A stretch of DNA of 64,000 nt from Parolsenella massiliensis (GCF_900143685.1 NZ_LT671675.1:1543985-1607984), one strand, 5' to 3'; shown: positions 26,386 through 35,577, counted from the first letter of the stretch. The notes: generated from the letters alone by a model not told the origin. Made by a program: numbers and translations.

Positions 26386-26931
26386 CTACTGCAAATCATC
26401 CTCGTAGGGCATGACCTCGGCCAGGAAGCCCTTCTCGCGCAGGGCCGCCTCGATCTCGTCGAGCTGCTCCTCGCTCTCGGCGGCGATGCGATGGAAGTGA
26501 TAGCCGCTCGTGACCGTGAGCAGCGGGAAGCTCTTTCCGCTGCGGATGTTCTCGAGGTAGCGCTCGACGTCACGACGGTTGCGGATGTCGAGGTCGCCCG
26601 TGATTTTTCCGTACACGCGGTGGTTCACCATGACGTTGAGCACCGCGCCGCCCAGGTCCACGATCGTCGTGAGCTCGTCGGCGAGGTCGTCGACGCCATG
26701 GCACACCTTCACGAGGCGCGTAGGCACCTGGGACTTGCCGCGCCCGTCGAGCAACACGTAGCCGCGGCTCGTCGCCACGACGTCATGGCCGTCCGCACGC
26801 AGAAGTGCGATGTCCTGGACCACGACCTGCCTGCTCACACCCACGGCCTTGGCGAGCGAGCTGCCCGAGACGGGCCCGCCCGCACCCCTGAGCTCACGGA
26901 TGATGGCGTCCCTGCGCTCGCTGCCCTTCAT
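26386..26931 (-). CDS. niaR: Nicotinate-responsive repressor NiaR
   Basis: 181 aa. An N-terminal HTH_11 domain (about 6-55: ELRGAGGPVSGSSLAKAVGV, then SRQVVVQDIALLR) precedes a 3H domain with the defining histidines: VCHGVDD, VNHRVYG and SGYHFHRI. NiaR (YrxA) represses NAD synthesis genes when nicotinate is plentiful and binds a metal through the 3H histidines. It is the last gene of nadABC-niaR, overlapping nadC by 4 nt (ATGA), so it would control its own operon. Confidence 0.9.
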   Translation of the reverse strand: MKGSERRDAIIRELRGAGGPVSGSSLAKAVGVSRQVVVQDIALLRADGHDVVATSRGYVLLDGRGKSQVPTRLVKVCHGVDDLADELTTIVDLGGAVLNVMVNHRVYGKITGDLDIRNRRDVERYLENIRSGKSFPLLTVTSGYHFHRIAAESEEQLDEIEAALREKGFLAEVMPYEDDLQ

Positions 26932-27797
26932 CGAGACCCCTCGGCGTCAAGCATCCGCAGGTGCTTGAGAGAAAGGTCGAGGATGGGCGCCGAGTGCGTG
27001 AGGGCGCCCGACGAGATGTAGTCCACGCCCAGGTCGGCGAGGCCGCGGATGTTGCCTGCGTCCACGTTGCCCGAGGCCTCCGTCTTGGCACGTCCGTCGA
27101 TGAGCGCAATGGCCTCGCGCATGGCGTCGTGGTCCATGTTGTCGAGCATGATGATGTCGGCGCCCGCCTCGACGGCCTCGCGCACCATGTCGAGGTTCTC
27201 GCACTCGACCTCGACGGTGCAGGTGAACGACGCGTGGGCCCGCGCCATGGCGATGGCCTTGGCCACGCCGCCCGCCGCGTCGATGTGGTTGTCCTTGAGC
27301 ATGACGGCCGTCGAGAGGTTGTAGCGGTGGTTGCGCCCGCCGCCGATCTCCACGGCGGCTTTCTCGAACACGCGCAGGCCCGGCGTGGTCTTGCGGGTGT
27401 CCACGAGCACGGTGCCCGTGCCCTCGAGCGCGGCGGCCATCTCGTGCGTGTAGGTGGCAATACCACTCATGCGCTGCAGGAAGTTGAGTGCCACACGCTC
27501 GCCGGACAGCAGCACGCGCGCGTCGCCGTACACGATGGCGAGGCGCTGGCCGGCCGTCACGGCGTCGCCGTCGGCCACGGTGGCCTCGACGCGCGTCTCG
27601 GGGTCGAGCAGCGCAAACGTCCTCGCGAACACGTCGAGGCCGGCGATGACGCCGTCCGCCTTGGCGATGAGCTGTACCTCGGCAGGACGCGCCGCAGGGC
27701 ACACGGAGGCCGTGCTCACGTCCTCGAACGTGATGTCCTCGCGAAGCGCGCCGGTGATGATGTCGTCGGCGACGAGCCTCATGGCGATGGCGTCCAT
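26928..27797 (-). CDS. nadC: Nicotinate-nucleotide pyrophosphorylase (quinolinate phosphoribosyltransferase)
   Basis: 289 aa, typical length. It converts quinolinate and PRPP to nicotinate mononucleotide and CO2. Motifs include LNFLQRMSGIAT, VDTRKTTPGLR (Arg/Lys for quinolinate), GGGRNHRYNL, LKDNHI, VEVECEN, IMLDNM and the terminal VDYISSGALTHSAP. The ATG at 27797 follows the nadB stop after 3 nt and the 3' end overlaps niaR, showing tight coupling. Confidence 0.95.
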   Translation of the reverse strand: MDAIAMRLVADDIITGALREDITFEDVSTASVCPAARPAEVQLIAKADGVIAGLDVFARTFALLDPETRVEATVADGDAVTAGQRLAIVYGDARVLLSGERVALNFLQRMSGIATYTHEMAAALEGTGTVLVDTRKTTPGLRVFEKAAVEIGGGRNHRYNLSTAVMLKDNHIDAAGGVAKAIAMARAHASFTCTVEVECENLDMVREAVEAGADIIMLDNMDHDAMREAIALIDGRAKTEASGNVDAGNIRGLADLGVDYISSGALTHSAPILDLSLKHLRMLDAEGSR

Positions 27798-27800
27798 ACC

Positions 27801-29228
27801 CTATGCCTCCCCCGCGGCCACAGCCGCATCAAGCGCAATCGTGTCGATGTCGACGGGCGCCTCGCCAAAGGCGGGGGCGTCGCCTGCGCACGTGCCGTCA
27901 TTCTTGCACAGCGCGTCGATAGCAAGTGAGCCGTCTCCCACCACGCGGTGCAACCCGTCAAGTACAGGCGAGCCCGCCACCTCCACCAGCAGCGAGTCGC
28001 CGCCCGCCATGCGCCGCGCAGCGCGCCTCGCGAACACAAGCGACTCCAGCAGGCTGTTGCTGGCAAGGCGGTTCTTGCCGTGCACGCCGTTGCAGCATGT
28101 CTCGCCCGAGGCAAACAGCCCCGGCATGCTCGTGGCCGAGTCGCGGTCCACCCAGACGCCACCCATGAAGTAGTGCTGCGTGGGCACCACGGGAATGGGC
28201 TCGCACACGATGTCGCGGCCGTCCTCGAGGCAGCGCTCGCGAATGTTGGCAAAGTGGTTCACGACGACCTCGCGCTCGACGGGGGCAAAGCTCAGCCACT
28301 CGTGGGGCATGTCGTCCTTGCGCATCTGCTCGCGAATGGCCGCGGCCACGACGTCACGCGGCTGCAGCTCGTCGGTGAAGCGGCGGCAGTCGCGGTTGAG
28401 CAGCACGGCGCCCTCCCCGCGGCAGCTCTCAGAGATGAGGAACGTCCGGCCCGGCTGGGGCGAGAACAGCCCCGTGGGGTGGATCTGCACGTAGTCGAGG
28501 TGCTCACACGTGACGCCGTGCTTCGTGGCGATGTAGCAGGCATCGCCCGTGAGCTGCGGGAAGTTGGTGGAGTGGTCGTACATGCCGCCGATGCCACCCG
28601 TGGCCCACAGCGTGGACGCCGCCCGGATCGCAAACGACGCGGCCGAGGAGAGCTCGTCGGCAGGCGTCACGGAGTCCTGCTCGCTCACGTCGGTTGCGCG
28701 CACGCCCATGCAGCGCACGGCGCCGTCGACGCGCTCGGTGAGGATGTCGGTCATGGCGACGTGCTCGAGGATGCGCACGTTGGGCAGGCGACGCACGGCA
28801 GCCAGGAGCTTCTCCGTGATCTCGCGCCCGGTGATGTCGGCGTGGAAGGCGATGCGCGGGCGGCTGTGCGCGCCCTCGCGCGTGAAGTCCAGCGATCCGT
28901 CCTCGCGGCGCTCGAAGTCCACGCCCAGCGCGATGAGGTCGTTGATGACCGAGCGGCTCGAGCGAATCATGATGTCGACGCTCTCGCGGCGGTTCTCGTA
29001 GTGGCCGGCGCGCAGCGTGTCGGCAAAGAACGCCTCGTAGTCCTCGGCCTCAGGCAGCACGCAGATGCCGCCCTGGGCAAGCATCGAGTCGCACTCGTCG
29101 ACGTTTCCCTTCGAGAGCATGACGACGTCCGTGCTCGTGGGCAGGTTGAGCGCCGCGTACAGCCCGGCCACGCCACACCCCACGATCACGACGTCGCAGC
29201 TCATGTCCTCGTGCTTGTTCTCGGCCAT
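27801..29228 (-). CDS. nadB: L-aspartate oxidase
   Basis: 475 aa from an ATG at 29228 with GAGGAG at 9-nt spacing; the ATG 3 codons upstream sits inside that ribosome site. The flavoenzyme oxidises aspartate to iminoaspartate for quinolinate synthesis; under anaerobiosis fumarate can be the electron acceptor. FAD-binding VVIVGCGVAGLYAAL lies at the N-terminus. SMLAQGGI, HPTGLF, ESCRGEGAVLLNRD, HYFMGGV and GVHGKNRLASNSLLE are conserved. It is shorter than E. coli NadB (540 aa) because the C-terminal helical domain is cut down. Confidence 0.95.
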   Translation of the reverse strand: MAENKHEDMSCDVVIVGCGVAGLYAALNLPTSTDVVMLSKGNVDECDSMLAQGGICVLPEAEDYEAFFADTLRAGHYENRRESVDIMIRSSRSVINDLIALGVDFERREDGSLDFTREGAHSRPRIAFHADITGREITEKLLAAVRRLPNVRILEHVAMTDILTERVDGAVRCMGVRATDVSEQDSVTPADELSSAASFAIRAASTLWATGGIGGMYDHSTNFPQLTGDACYIATKHGVTCEHLDYVQIHPTGLFSPQPGRTFLISESCRGEGAVLLNRDCRRFTDELQPRDVVAAAIREQMRKDDMPHEWLSFAPVEREVVVNHFANIRERCLEDGRDIVCEPIPVVPTQHYFMGGVWVDRDSATSMPGLFASGETCCNGVHGKNRLASNSLLESLVFARRAARRMAGGDSLLVEVAGSPVLDGLHRVVGDGSLAIDALCKNDGTCAGDAPAFGEAPVDIDTIALDAAVAAGEA

Positions 29229-29288
29229 GTGGCCCATCTCCTCATCAGCACGGCGACGGGGCCCAAGCGGCCCACGCCCCTGCGGTCC

Positions 29289-30323
29289 CTACTTGGCGGC
29301 GTACTCCAGCATGCGGTCGAGCGTGAGCTTGGCGCGCTCCGCGGCCTCTGGGCCCACGCCGATCTTGACCTCGCCCGAGCCGCTCGCCAGGCACGCCACG
29401 AGCTTGCGAAGGCTGATCATGTCCATGTTCACGCAGGTGGGGCGCGTGGCCGGGAAGTAGAACCGCTTGCCCGAGCCCGCCGTGCGGCGCTCGAGCTCGT
29501 ACAGCACGCCGGCAACCGTCACGATGATGAACTCGGAGGCGTCGCTCTCCTCGGCATACTTGATGATGCCGGCGGTGGAGCCTATGTAGTCGGCCTCGGC
29601 GAGCACCTCGGCCTTGCACTCGGGGTGCGCGAGGACAAGCGCGTCGGGGTGCGCAAGCGTCGCGGCCTCCACCTGGTCGGCCGTGATGACGTGGTGGCGG
29701 GGGCAGTAGCCGTTGTTGAGGATGACGTGCTTGCCCGGGACCTGCTCGGCCACGTAGCGGCCAAGGTTCTGGTCGGGGATGAACAGCACGTGGTGCTGCG
29801 GCAGCTCGGAGACGATCTTCACGGCGTTGGAGCTCGTGACGCACACGTCGCTCCAGCTCTTGATCTCAACCGTTGAGTTCACGTAGCACACGACGGCCAG
29901 GTCGTCGCCGTACTGCTCGCGCGCGGCGTCGACCGTCTCGCGCTTGACCATGTGGGCCATGGGGCAGTCCGCGGCAGGCTCCGGCAGCAGCACGTGCTTG
30001 TTGGGGTTGAGGAGCTTCGCGCTCTCGCCCATGAACTCGACGCCGCACAGGACGATGGCCTGCTGCGGCAGCGACTTTGCGAGCTTGGCAAGGTAGAAGG
30101 AGTCTCCCACGTAGTCCGCAACCGCCTGGACCTCGGGGGCCACGTAATAATGCGCGAGAATCACGGCGTCTCGCTGCTCCTTGAGACGCTCGATAGCGCC
30201 GGAGAGCTCGGCGGGAATGAGCGCGGCGCGCTCGGCAGCTGTTGTGCACGAGCCCACGCCGTCGGCCACAAGCTGGGCCAGGTCCTCGGCGTTTGCGCCG
30301 CTAGATGCATTGATGCTGGCCAA
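29289..30323 (-). CDS. nadA: Quinolinate synthase (Fe-S)
   Basis: 344 aa. It condenses iminoaspartate with dihydroxyacetone phosphate to quinolinate at a [4Fe-4S] cluster. The three cluster cysteines are recognisable in IVLCGVEFMGESAK, NNGYCPRHHV and TRPTCVNMDMISLRKL. HPECKAEV and ILAHYYVAPEVQ are further family motifs. First gene of nadABC-niaR; a cluster of TGTC/GACA palindromes upstream is the probable NiaR operator region. Confidence 0.95.
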   Translation of the reverse strand: MASINASSGANAEDLAQLVADGVGSCTTAAERAALIPAELSGAIERLKEQRDAVILAHYYVAPEVQAVADYVGDSFYLAKLAKSLPQQAIVLCGVEFMGESAKLLNPNKHVLLPEPAADCPMAHMVKRETVDAAREQYGDDLAVVCYVNSTVEIKSWSDVCVTSSNAVKIVSELPQHHVLFIPDQNLGRYVAEQVPGKHVILNNGYCPRHHVITADQVEAATLAHPDALVLAHPECKAEVLAEADYIGSTAGIIKYAEESDASEFIIVTVAGVLYELERRTAGSGKRFYFPATRPTCVNMDMISLRKLVACLASGSGEVKIGVGPEAAERAKLTLDRMLEYAAK

Positions 30324-30360
30324 TCTGGCCCCTCTCTTCCGAGAATACTGGGGGACAGTA

Positions 30361-30400
30361 TGGCACGTGTCATGTCAGCTGACAAGACACCTGTAAAGAC
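30361..30400 (-). promoter_or_regulatory. Candidate NiaR operator region upstream of nadA
   Basis: A palindrome TGTCAGCTGACA (30373-30384) is flanked by GGCACGTGTCA and AGACACCTGT (30385-30394), then AGACAGTGTG. Repeated ACAGGTGT/ACACCTGT-like half-sites just upstream of nadA fit the kind of site recalled for NiaR/YrxA. Exact matching to the published motif was not possible. Confidence 0.45.
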
Positions 30401-30403
30401 AGT

Positions 30404-30433
30404 GTGATAAACGGGGACGGGGTCGTTTGTCAC
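30404..30433. repeat. GGGGAC-core palindrome P4 at the trmB 3' end
   Basis: GTGATAAACGGGGACGGGGT + CGTTTGTCAC forms a palindrome (outer 10-bp arms with one mismatch) starting 4 bp past the trmB stop. Confidence 0.6.
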
Positions 30434-30436
30434 CGG

Positions 30437-31276
30437 CTACAGCGTGATGCCGTCTGCCCAGTCTCCGTCCTTCTTGGCGGCGCGGTTGCGCAGGTTCTGA
30501 ATCGTGGCCTCCATGCCGTGGGGCGCGTAGCCGTCAAAGTTCGAGAGGTCCTGCGGGATGTAGGCCGCCAGGCTCATCTCGGCCGTCTGGACGGGATTTG
30601 CGGGCGCAGGGCCGGGCACGGCCTCGTAGGCGCACACGCGGGCTCCCTTGGCCCCCAGCTTCACCTCATACTCGCTCGTGGGCTCGTCGGGACGGTCAGC
30701 CCGGGCATCGCGGCTGCTCCACGCAAGCTCATAGCCCGCGATGGGCAGCTGCGTGAGGGCGAAGTCGAACAGCGGCTGGCTGTCCGTGCGCAGGCGCACG
30801 GCACCGTCCAGCGCCAGCACGTCTCGGTAGTCCATGAGCCGCTCGAAGTTCACGAGGCGCTTGTGCGACTCCTTCTTGCGCGGGAACGGCGTGGGGAAGT
30901 TGACGTAGATGCACGCAAGCTCGCCAGGTGCAAACATCTCCTTGATGCGCATGCCCGTGCCCGGCACGAACACCACGTTGGGAAGGCCGCTCTCGCAGCC
31001 CGCCTGAGCCGCGTAGGCGATGCAGATGGGCTCGGAGTCCATGCCAATGAACAGCACGTCTGGCTCGCGGCGCGCCATCTCAACGGTGAACGACCCACGC
31101 CCGCAGCCCAGGTCGAGGCGAACCTCGCGAAACGCCGGCGAGCCCACCGGGGCACACGCCCAGGCCCACGTGTCACGCCACGCATAGGGGTTGGGCTCGA
31201 TGGAAGCGGCATAGCGCTCAAGGCGCTCCTCGAGCACGAAGTTCTTGGGCAGGCGTATGTGCAGACCGTGCGGCAT
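30437..31276 (-). CDS. trmB: tRNA (guanine-N7-)-methyltransferase
   Basis: 279 aa. It makes m7G46 in the tRNA variable loop using SAM. The SAM-binding motif VRLDLGCGRGSFTVEMA lies near 52-68; FIGMDSEP is motif II; VNFPTPFPRKKESHKRLVN is the catalytic region (NFPDPWPKKRH in E. coli). The C-terminus has TSEYEVK (family TxFExK-like) plus an extension of about 50 residues beyond usual TrmB proteins. It is monocistronic, with no ribosome site conflicts. Confidence 0.9.
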   Translation of the reverse strand: MPHGLHIRLPKNFVLEERLERYAASIEPNPYAWRDTWAWACAPVGSPAFREVRLDLGCGRGSFTVEMARREPDVLFIGMDSEPICIAYAAQAGCESGLPNVVFVPGTGMRIKEMFAPGELACIYVNFPTPFPRKKESHKRLVNFERLMDYRDVLALDGAVRLRTDSQPLFDFALTQLPIAGYELAWSSRDARADRPDEPTSEYEVKLGAKGARVCAYEAVPGPAPANPVQTAEMSLAAYIPQDLSNFDGYAPHGMEATIQNLRNRAAKKDGDWADGITL

Positions 31277-31363
31277 GGGATTCCCGTCAACGAAGGGTAG
31301 GACCTCAGACCATACCAGCCGCGCCCGAGCAAAACGCCGGCCGGCCGCAAGTTCCCAAAAGCG

Positions 31364-31585
31364 TCAGAGACTTTTGGTCCCACCTGGCTCGTAGTCAAGT
31401 AAATCCCCAGGTTTGCAGTCAAGCTCCTTGCATAGAGCCTCGAGCGTAGAGAACCTGATTCCCCTGACCTTTCCCGTTTTGATGCGAGACAGGTTGACGG
31501 GTGAGATGCCCACCTTATCGGCGAGCTCATTTGAGCTTATCTTGCGTTCGACCAGCATTCGATCGAGATGAATGGTGATGGGCAT
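31364..31585 (-). CDS. XRE-family (Cro/C1) helix-turn-helix regulator
   Basis: 73 aa, essentially one HTH: KISSNELADKVGISPVNLSR followed by IKTGKV and a YozG/YvaO-like tail STLEALCKELDCKPGDLLDY. The start has a GGAGATCC site. It is the downstream partner of the DUF2975 membrane protein gene (84-bp gap), a pairing common in low-GC Gram-positives. Base composition is clearly lower in GC than the flanking genes. Confidence 0.9.
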   Translation of the reverse strand: MPITIHLDRMLVERKISSNELADKVGISPVNLSRIKTGKVRGIRFSTLEALCKELDCKPGDLLDYEPGGTKSL

Positions 31586-31669
31586 GGATCTCCAAATACA
31601 TGGATAGCTTGATATCAGGAGTTTAACAGCCAGCCATGTGGAGGTCTTGTCAACCCTGAATTCAGTCGA

Positions 31670-32182
31670 CTAAATGATGCTATCTGAGTCTTGGTAGAGC
31701 TCGTTAGCATAGTGGAACATAACCGCAAGACAAACGAGAAAGGCACCAAATCCAACGTAAAGGAGCCATGCTCCTGGGTAGCTAAACTGAGTCGAAACAG
31801 GATCAACCATATACATCAGCTTCGGAAGGCTGTTGACCCATTCAGATCCAAACTCGCCGATGAATCCATACAAGGCAATTAGCAGCCCATTAACGGCAAG
31901 CAGCACAATCTGCGCACGACCAAAGGGTGAACGGCTCCCTTTTCCACAGGCCAAATAGAACACGTCGAACAGGACAAAGATCGCAAGCCTATATGTGCTC
32001 ATAAATGCCTTATATGCGAGCGGCACCCTAGCCGTCTTCATATCCCAGTCGCAAAGCATGCCGGAGATGTCACCGATTGCATAAGCAAGTACAACCAACG
32101 TAATGAGGCTCATGACAACAATGCAGAACTTCGACGCCCTTGTCACGATTGCCCTGTCTTGTTCAACGGAAGAAACTGCCAT
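31670..32182 (-). CDS. DUF2975-like four-helix membrane protein
   Basis: 170 aa. Four hydrophobic segments (about 18-40, 60-80, 88-108, 138-160) give a small integral membrane protein. An excellent GAGGAGGAT ribosome site precedes the ATG at 32182. DUF2975 proteins are typically encoded with an XRE regulator like the one downstream. Function unknown; an immunity or sensory role is possible. Its AT-rich sequence sets it apart from the neighbouring genes. Confidence 0.7.
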   Translation of the reverse strand: MAVSSVEQDRAIVTRASKFCIVVMSLITLVVLAYAIGDISGMLCDWDMKTARVPLAYKAFMSTYRLAIFVLFDVFYLACGKGSRSPFGRAQIVLLAVNGLLIALYGFIGEFGSEWVNSLPKLMYMVDPVSTQFSYPGAWLLYVGFGAFLVCLAVMFHYANELYQDSDSII

Positions 32183-32204
32183 CTTATCCTCCTCAAAATA
32201 ATGT

Positions 32205-32233
32205 TTGACATTAGCTACTTATCATATTACATT
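32205..32233 (+). promoter_or_regulatory. Sigma-70-type promoter for the secreted small protein gene
   Basis: Perfect -35 TTGACA (32205-32210), 17-bp spacer, -10 TACATT (32228-32233), about 65 bp before the start codon at 32300. Confidence 0.65.
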
Positions 32234-32299
32234 AATTTCAGAGCTAGACAAGGCCTTGTCGCATTTTGCTCCCCAGCCTTTTAGAGAATGGGAGAACGA

Positions 32300-32692
32300 A
32301 TGAAAGCCCTCAAGAAAGTGCTTGTCGCAAGCTTGGCAACCACAACGCTGCTTGCTGGCAGCATCACTCCCGCACTCGCCAGCACCTACGCCCAATCAGA
32401 AGTGATCGAAGCCACATCTCATGAGGCACGACGAAGCTTCTTACAGCTGGAGGAAACCGTTGGTTTCAGTTGTGGAATCAAACTAAAAGTAAGGTACACG
32501 TATAACGACAGCAATGGGACAATCTCGGGAATCAACGGAATCACAATGACAAGGTGCCCATCCAACATTGGTAGAGTTAGCTGGACTTACACAAGAATGA
32601 ACGGCGGAGAGTATTACCTCATCTACGTTCATTTCACCAGAAATGGAACCCCAGATTCTGATAAGGCATATTTCTGGGCTGACCCCGCATAA
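32300..32692 (+). CDS. Small secreted protein of unknown function
   Basis: 130 aa from an ATG at 32300 with a GGAGAA site. It has a clear signal peptide (MKALKKVLVA, hydrophobic core, cleavage likely after ALA near residue 24). The mature protein is about 105 aa with two cysteines that could form a disulfide and a Tyr/Asn/Thr-rich beta-type sequence ending in AYFWADPA. No family recognised. It is divergent from the DUF2975-XRE pair, has a near-consensus promoter and is AT-rich. A bacteriocin-like or toxin role with DUF2975 as immunity is speculation. Confidence 0.7.
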   Translation: MKALKKVLVASLATTTLLAGSITPALASTYAQSEVIEATSHEARRSFLQLEETVGFSCGIKLKVRYTYNDSNGTISGINGITMTRCPSNIGRVSWTYTRMNGGEYYLIYVHFTRNGTPDSDKAYFWADPA

Positions 32693-32712
32693 GTTTGCCA
32701 CGTAAAGCCACC

Positions 32713-32758
32713 AAAAAAGGACGCGCCCGCAGACTCCCCCCTGAGCCTACGGGCGTGT
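32713..32758 (-). terminator. Terminator of the phosphoketolase gene
   Basis: On the minus strand ACGCCCGTAGGCTC pairs with GAGTCTGCGGGCGCGT and is followed by CCTTTTTT. A second hairpin GGGAACGCCGCC/GGCGGTGCGGCGTCCC lies closer to the stop (about 32771-32805). Confidence 0.8.
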
Positions 32759-32844
32759 TGCCTTATGGGTTGGGAACGCCGCCTCCTTGGCGGTGCGGCG
32801 TCCCCGGGAAAACGCTAGCGAGTCACGCTCGCGACAGGCGAGTC

Positions 32845-35355
32845 TTACTCGTTGTCGCCGGCGGTCATCTGGGTAGCGGAGAGCTCGCCCTCAGAGGCGG
32901 CAGCGGCGTCGGGCCAGACCCAGCTGGTGAAGGCGGGGTGGTCGTAGCCTTCGTCGACGGCGAACTGGAAGGCCTCCTCGCGGAAGTTCTCCCACTCCTC
33001 GATCTTGGCGGCGAACTTCTCGGCGTCGACCATGCGAAGGGCGTCGGCAGCAAGGGCCCAGCGGTCCATGTTGTTGAGGCGCAGCATGTCGAACGGCGTG
33101 GTCGTGGAGCCCTTCTCCTCGTAGCCGTGGACGTTCCAGGAGTCGTGGCCCGGACGGTCCCACACGAGACGACGGATGGTGCCGGCGTAGGCATGGAAGG
33201 CGAAGAGGACCGGCTTCTCGCCGTTGCCGAAGAGCTCGGCGAAGCGCTCGTCGGAGATGGCCTGGTCGTTCTCGGAGGCGTTCTGGATCTTCAGCAGGTC
33301 AACGACGTTGACGAACTTGGCCTTGACGCCCTCGCCCTTGAGCATGTCGAGGGCAGCGAGGGCCTCGAGCGCAGGCACGTCACCGCAGGTGCCGAGCACG
33401 ATGTCGGCATCCTCGAGGGACTCGGCGCTGCTGGCCCACTTCCACTCGGCGACGCCCTCGGCCAGCTCGGCCTTGGCCTCGTCGACCGTGAGGAACGTCG
33501 GGGCGGGCTGCTTGCCACAGAAGATGGCGTTCACGCAGTTCGTGGACTGGTAGCACTTCTCGGCCACGGCGAGCGCCATGTTGGCGTCGCAGGGGTAGTA
33601 GGCGTTGACGACGTGCGTGTCGTTGGCCTTGTTGAGCAGCAGGTCCACGAAGCCCGGGTCCTGGTGGGAGAAGCCGTTGTGGTCCTGGCGCCAGACGTGG
33701 CTGGACAGCAGGATGTTGAGGCCGGCGATGGGCTTGCGCCAAGGGATCTCGCGGACGGTGGCCTCGAGCCACTTGCAGTGCTGGTTGATCATCGAGTCGA
33801 CGACGTGGATGAAGGACTCGTAGGAGCTCCACACGCCGTGACGGCCGGTGAGCACGTAGGCCTCGAGGAAGCCCTCGCACTGGTGCTCGGAGAGCTGCTC
33901 GACGACCTTGCCCTGCGGGGCGAGGAGCTCGTCGTTGTCAGCGTCGGCGTAGAAGCCGCCCTCCCACTGCTTCTGGGTGTACTTGTAGGCGTCCTGGAGA
34001 CGGTTGGAAGCGGTCTCGTCCGGGCCAAAGATGCGGAAGTTCTCCATGTTGTTGGCGAGAACGTCGGCGGTGTAGGCACCGAAGACGCGAGCGGCCTCGG
34101 TGGCGCCCCAGCCGTGGCCCTTCTCGGCCACGGGGACCTCGTGGGCGTGGATGTCGGGCAGGACCAGGTCCTCACGCACGAGACCACCGTTGGCGTTGGG
34201 GTTGGCGCCGATGCGCAGGTCGCCCTCGGGCATGAAGGCGGTGACCTCCGGACGGATGGCACCCTTCTCGTCGAAGAGCTCCTCGGGCTTGTAGGACTTC
34301 AGCCAGCCGCGGAGCACGCGGAAGTGCTCGTGGGTGTCCTTGGCAGACGCCAGCGGCACCTGGTGGGCACGCCAGGAGCCCTCGGTCTTCTTGCCGTCGA
34401 TGTGCTTGGGGCACGTCCAGCCCTTGGGGGTGCGGAAGACGATCATCGGGTAGACCGGGCGGGTCTCGTCGCCAGCCTCGGCAGCGGCCTTGATGTCGCA
34501 GATGTCGTCGAAGACCTCCTCGAGCAGCGCGGCGAAGCGGGCGTGGATGGAGGCGTGGGACTCGTTGTCGAAGCCGGCAACGAAGAAGTGCGGGTCATAG
34601 CCCATGCCCTCGAAGAACTCGGTGAGCTCGTCGTCGGAGATGCGGGACAGGATCGTGGGGTTGGCGATCTTGTAGCCGTTGAGGTGCAGGATCGGCAGCA
34701 CGATGCCGTCGGTCTTGGGGTTCACGAGCTTGTTGGACTGCCAGGACGTGGCGAGCGGGCCCGTCTCGGACTCACCGTCGCCCACGACGGCGACAGCGAG
34801 AAGGCTGGGGTTGTCCATGACGGCGCCGTAGGCGTGGGACAGCGTGTAGCCAAGCTCGCCGCCCTCGTGGATGGAGCCGGGGGTCTCGGGGGCGTAGTGA
34901 GAGGGGATGCCGCCGGGGTAGGAGAACTGACGGAAGAACTTCTGCAGGCCAGCCTCGTCGTTGGTGATGTCCGGACGGATGTCATAGTAGGTGCCGTCGA
35001 GCAGGGACTGCGCGGTGCCGGCCGGGCCACCGTGACCAGGGCCCATGAGGAACACGGCGTTCTGCTGGTGGTCGGCGATGAGGCGGTTCACGTGGCCGAA
35101 CAGGAAGTTCACGCCGGGCGTGGTGCCCCAGTGGCCAACGAGACGGTGCTTGACGTCGGGACGGCCGAAGTCGCGGGTCTCGCCGGTCTTCTCATCGGTC
35201 CAGTCGGAGCGCATGAGGGGGTTGGAGCGCAGGTAGATCTGGCCGACGGACAGGTAGTTCGCCGCGCGCCAGTACTTCTCGACGCCCTCGAGCTCCTGCT
35301 CGGAAACGGGGCCGTCAAGCTTCTGCCAGGGGGTGCCGATGACGGGATGTGCCAT
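32845..35355 (-). CDS. xfp: Xylulose-5-phosphate/fructose-6-phosphate phosphoketolase
   Basis: 836 aa from an ATG at 35355 with a GAGGAGAGG site. The ThDP-dependent enzyme splits xylulose-5-P (and/or fructose-6-P) with phosphate into acetyl-P and a triose/tetrose-P, the core of heterofermentative or bifid-type sugar use. Motifs: [52 protein letters not shown] (ThDP-binding GDGE...), [18 protein letters not shown] and YYPCDANM. Full length. The leader holds stacked hairpins and CpG-centred palindromes just downstream of a lacI-type gene, suggesting catabolite-type control. Confidence 0.95.
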   Translation of the reverse strand: MAHPVIGTPWQKLDGPVSEQELEGVEKYWRAANYLSVGQIYLRSNPLMRSDWTDEKTGETRDFGRPDVKHRLVGHWGTTPGVNFLFGHVNRLIADHQQNAVFLMGPGHGGPAGTAQSLLDGTYYDIRPDITNDEAGLQKFFRQFSYPGGIPSHYAPETPGSIHEGGELGYTLSHAYGAVMDNPSLLAVAVVGDGESETGPLATSWQSNKLVNPKTDGIVLPILHLNGYKIANPTILSRISDDELTEFFEGMGYDPHFFVAGFDNESHASIHARFAALLEEVFDDICDIKAAAEAGDETRPVYPMIVFRTPKGWTCPKHIDGKKTEGSWRAHQVPLASAKDTHEHFRVLRGWLKSYKPEELFDEKGAIRPEVTAFMPEGDLRIGANPNANGGLVREDLVLPDIHAHEVPVAEKGHGWGATEAARVFGAYTADVLANNMENFRIFGPDETASNRLQDAYKYTQKQWEGGFYADADNDELLAPQGKVVEQLSEHQCEGFLEAYVLTGRHGVWSSYESFIHVVDSMINQHCKWLEATVREIPWRKPIAGLNILLSSHVWRQDHNGFSHQDPGFVDLLLNKANDTHVVNAYYPCDANMALAVAEKCYQSTNCVNAIFCGKQPAPTFLTVDEAKAELAEGVAEWKWASSAESLEDADIVLGTCGDVPALEALAALDMLKGEGVKAKFVNVVDLLKIQNASENDQAISDERFAELFGNGEKPVLFAFHAYAGTIRRLVWDRPGHDSWNVHGYEEKGSTTTPFDMLRLNNMDRWALAADALRMVDAEKFAAKIEEWENFREEAFQFAVDEGYDHPAFTSWVWPDAAAASEGELSATQMTAGDNE

Positions 35356-35373
35356 GTGCCTCTCCTCTTCCTG

Positions 35374-35457
35374 CACGGCATCTCAGCCGTGCGTCGTTAT
35401 GCCCTTGCGGGCATGTAAGCGCGAACCGGTCTTGGGGGTTGGTTCGCGCCCTTTTTG
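35374..35457 (-). other. Three-hairpin 5' leader of xfp
   Basis: Reading with the gene: GGCGCGAACC/GGTTCGCGC (about 35422-35455), TGCCC-GCAA-GGGCA (about 35400-35413) and GCACGGC/GCCGTGC (35374-35393). The last ends 19 nt before the start codon, just before the ribosome site. They may stabilise the highly expressed mRNA or attenuate it. Confidence 0.5.
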
Positions 35458-35480
35458 ACTGACCGGGACGGAGTATAGGG

Positions 35481-35577
35481 AGGTAAATCGTTTTACCTAG
35501 TCGTGAACGCAATTTGCTTACAATTTGCCTAAGCGTTTAACTCCGCGAACGGTAGCTATTGAGCCGCGAACGGTAGC
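35481..35577 (-). promoter_or_regulatory. LacI-type operators and direct repeats in the xfp promoter
   Basis: AGGTAAATCGTTTTACCT (35481-35498) is an 18-bp palindrome with a central CG and one mismatch per arm, the hallmark of LacI-family operators. A weaker CG-centred site CTAAGCGTTTAA lies at 35529-35540. Two 14-bp direct repeats CCGCGAACGGTAGC (35543-35556, 35564-35577), 21 bp apart, sit further upstream and could be activator sites. Confidence 0.55.
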
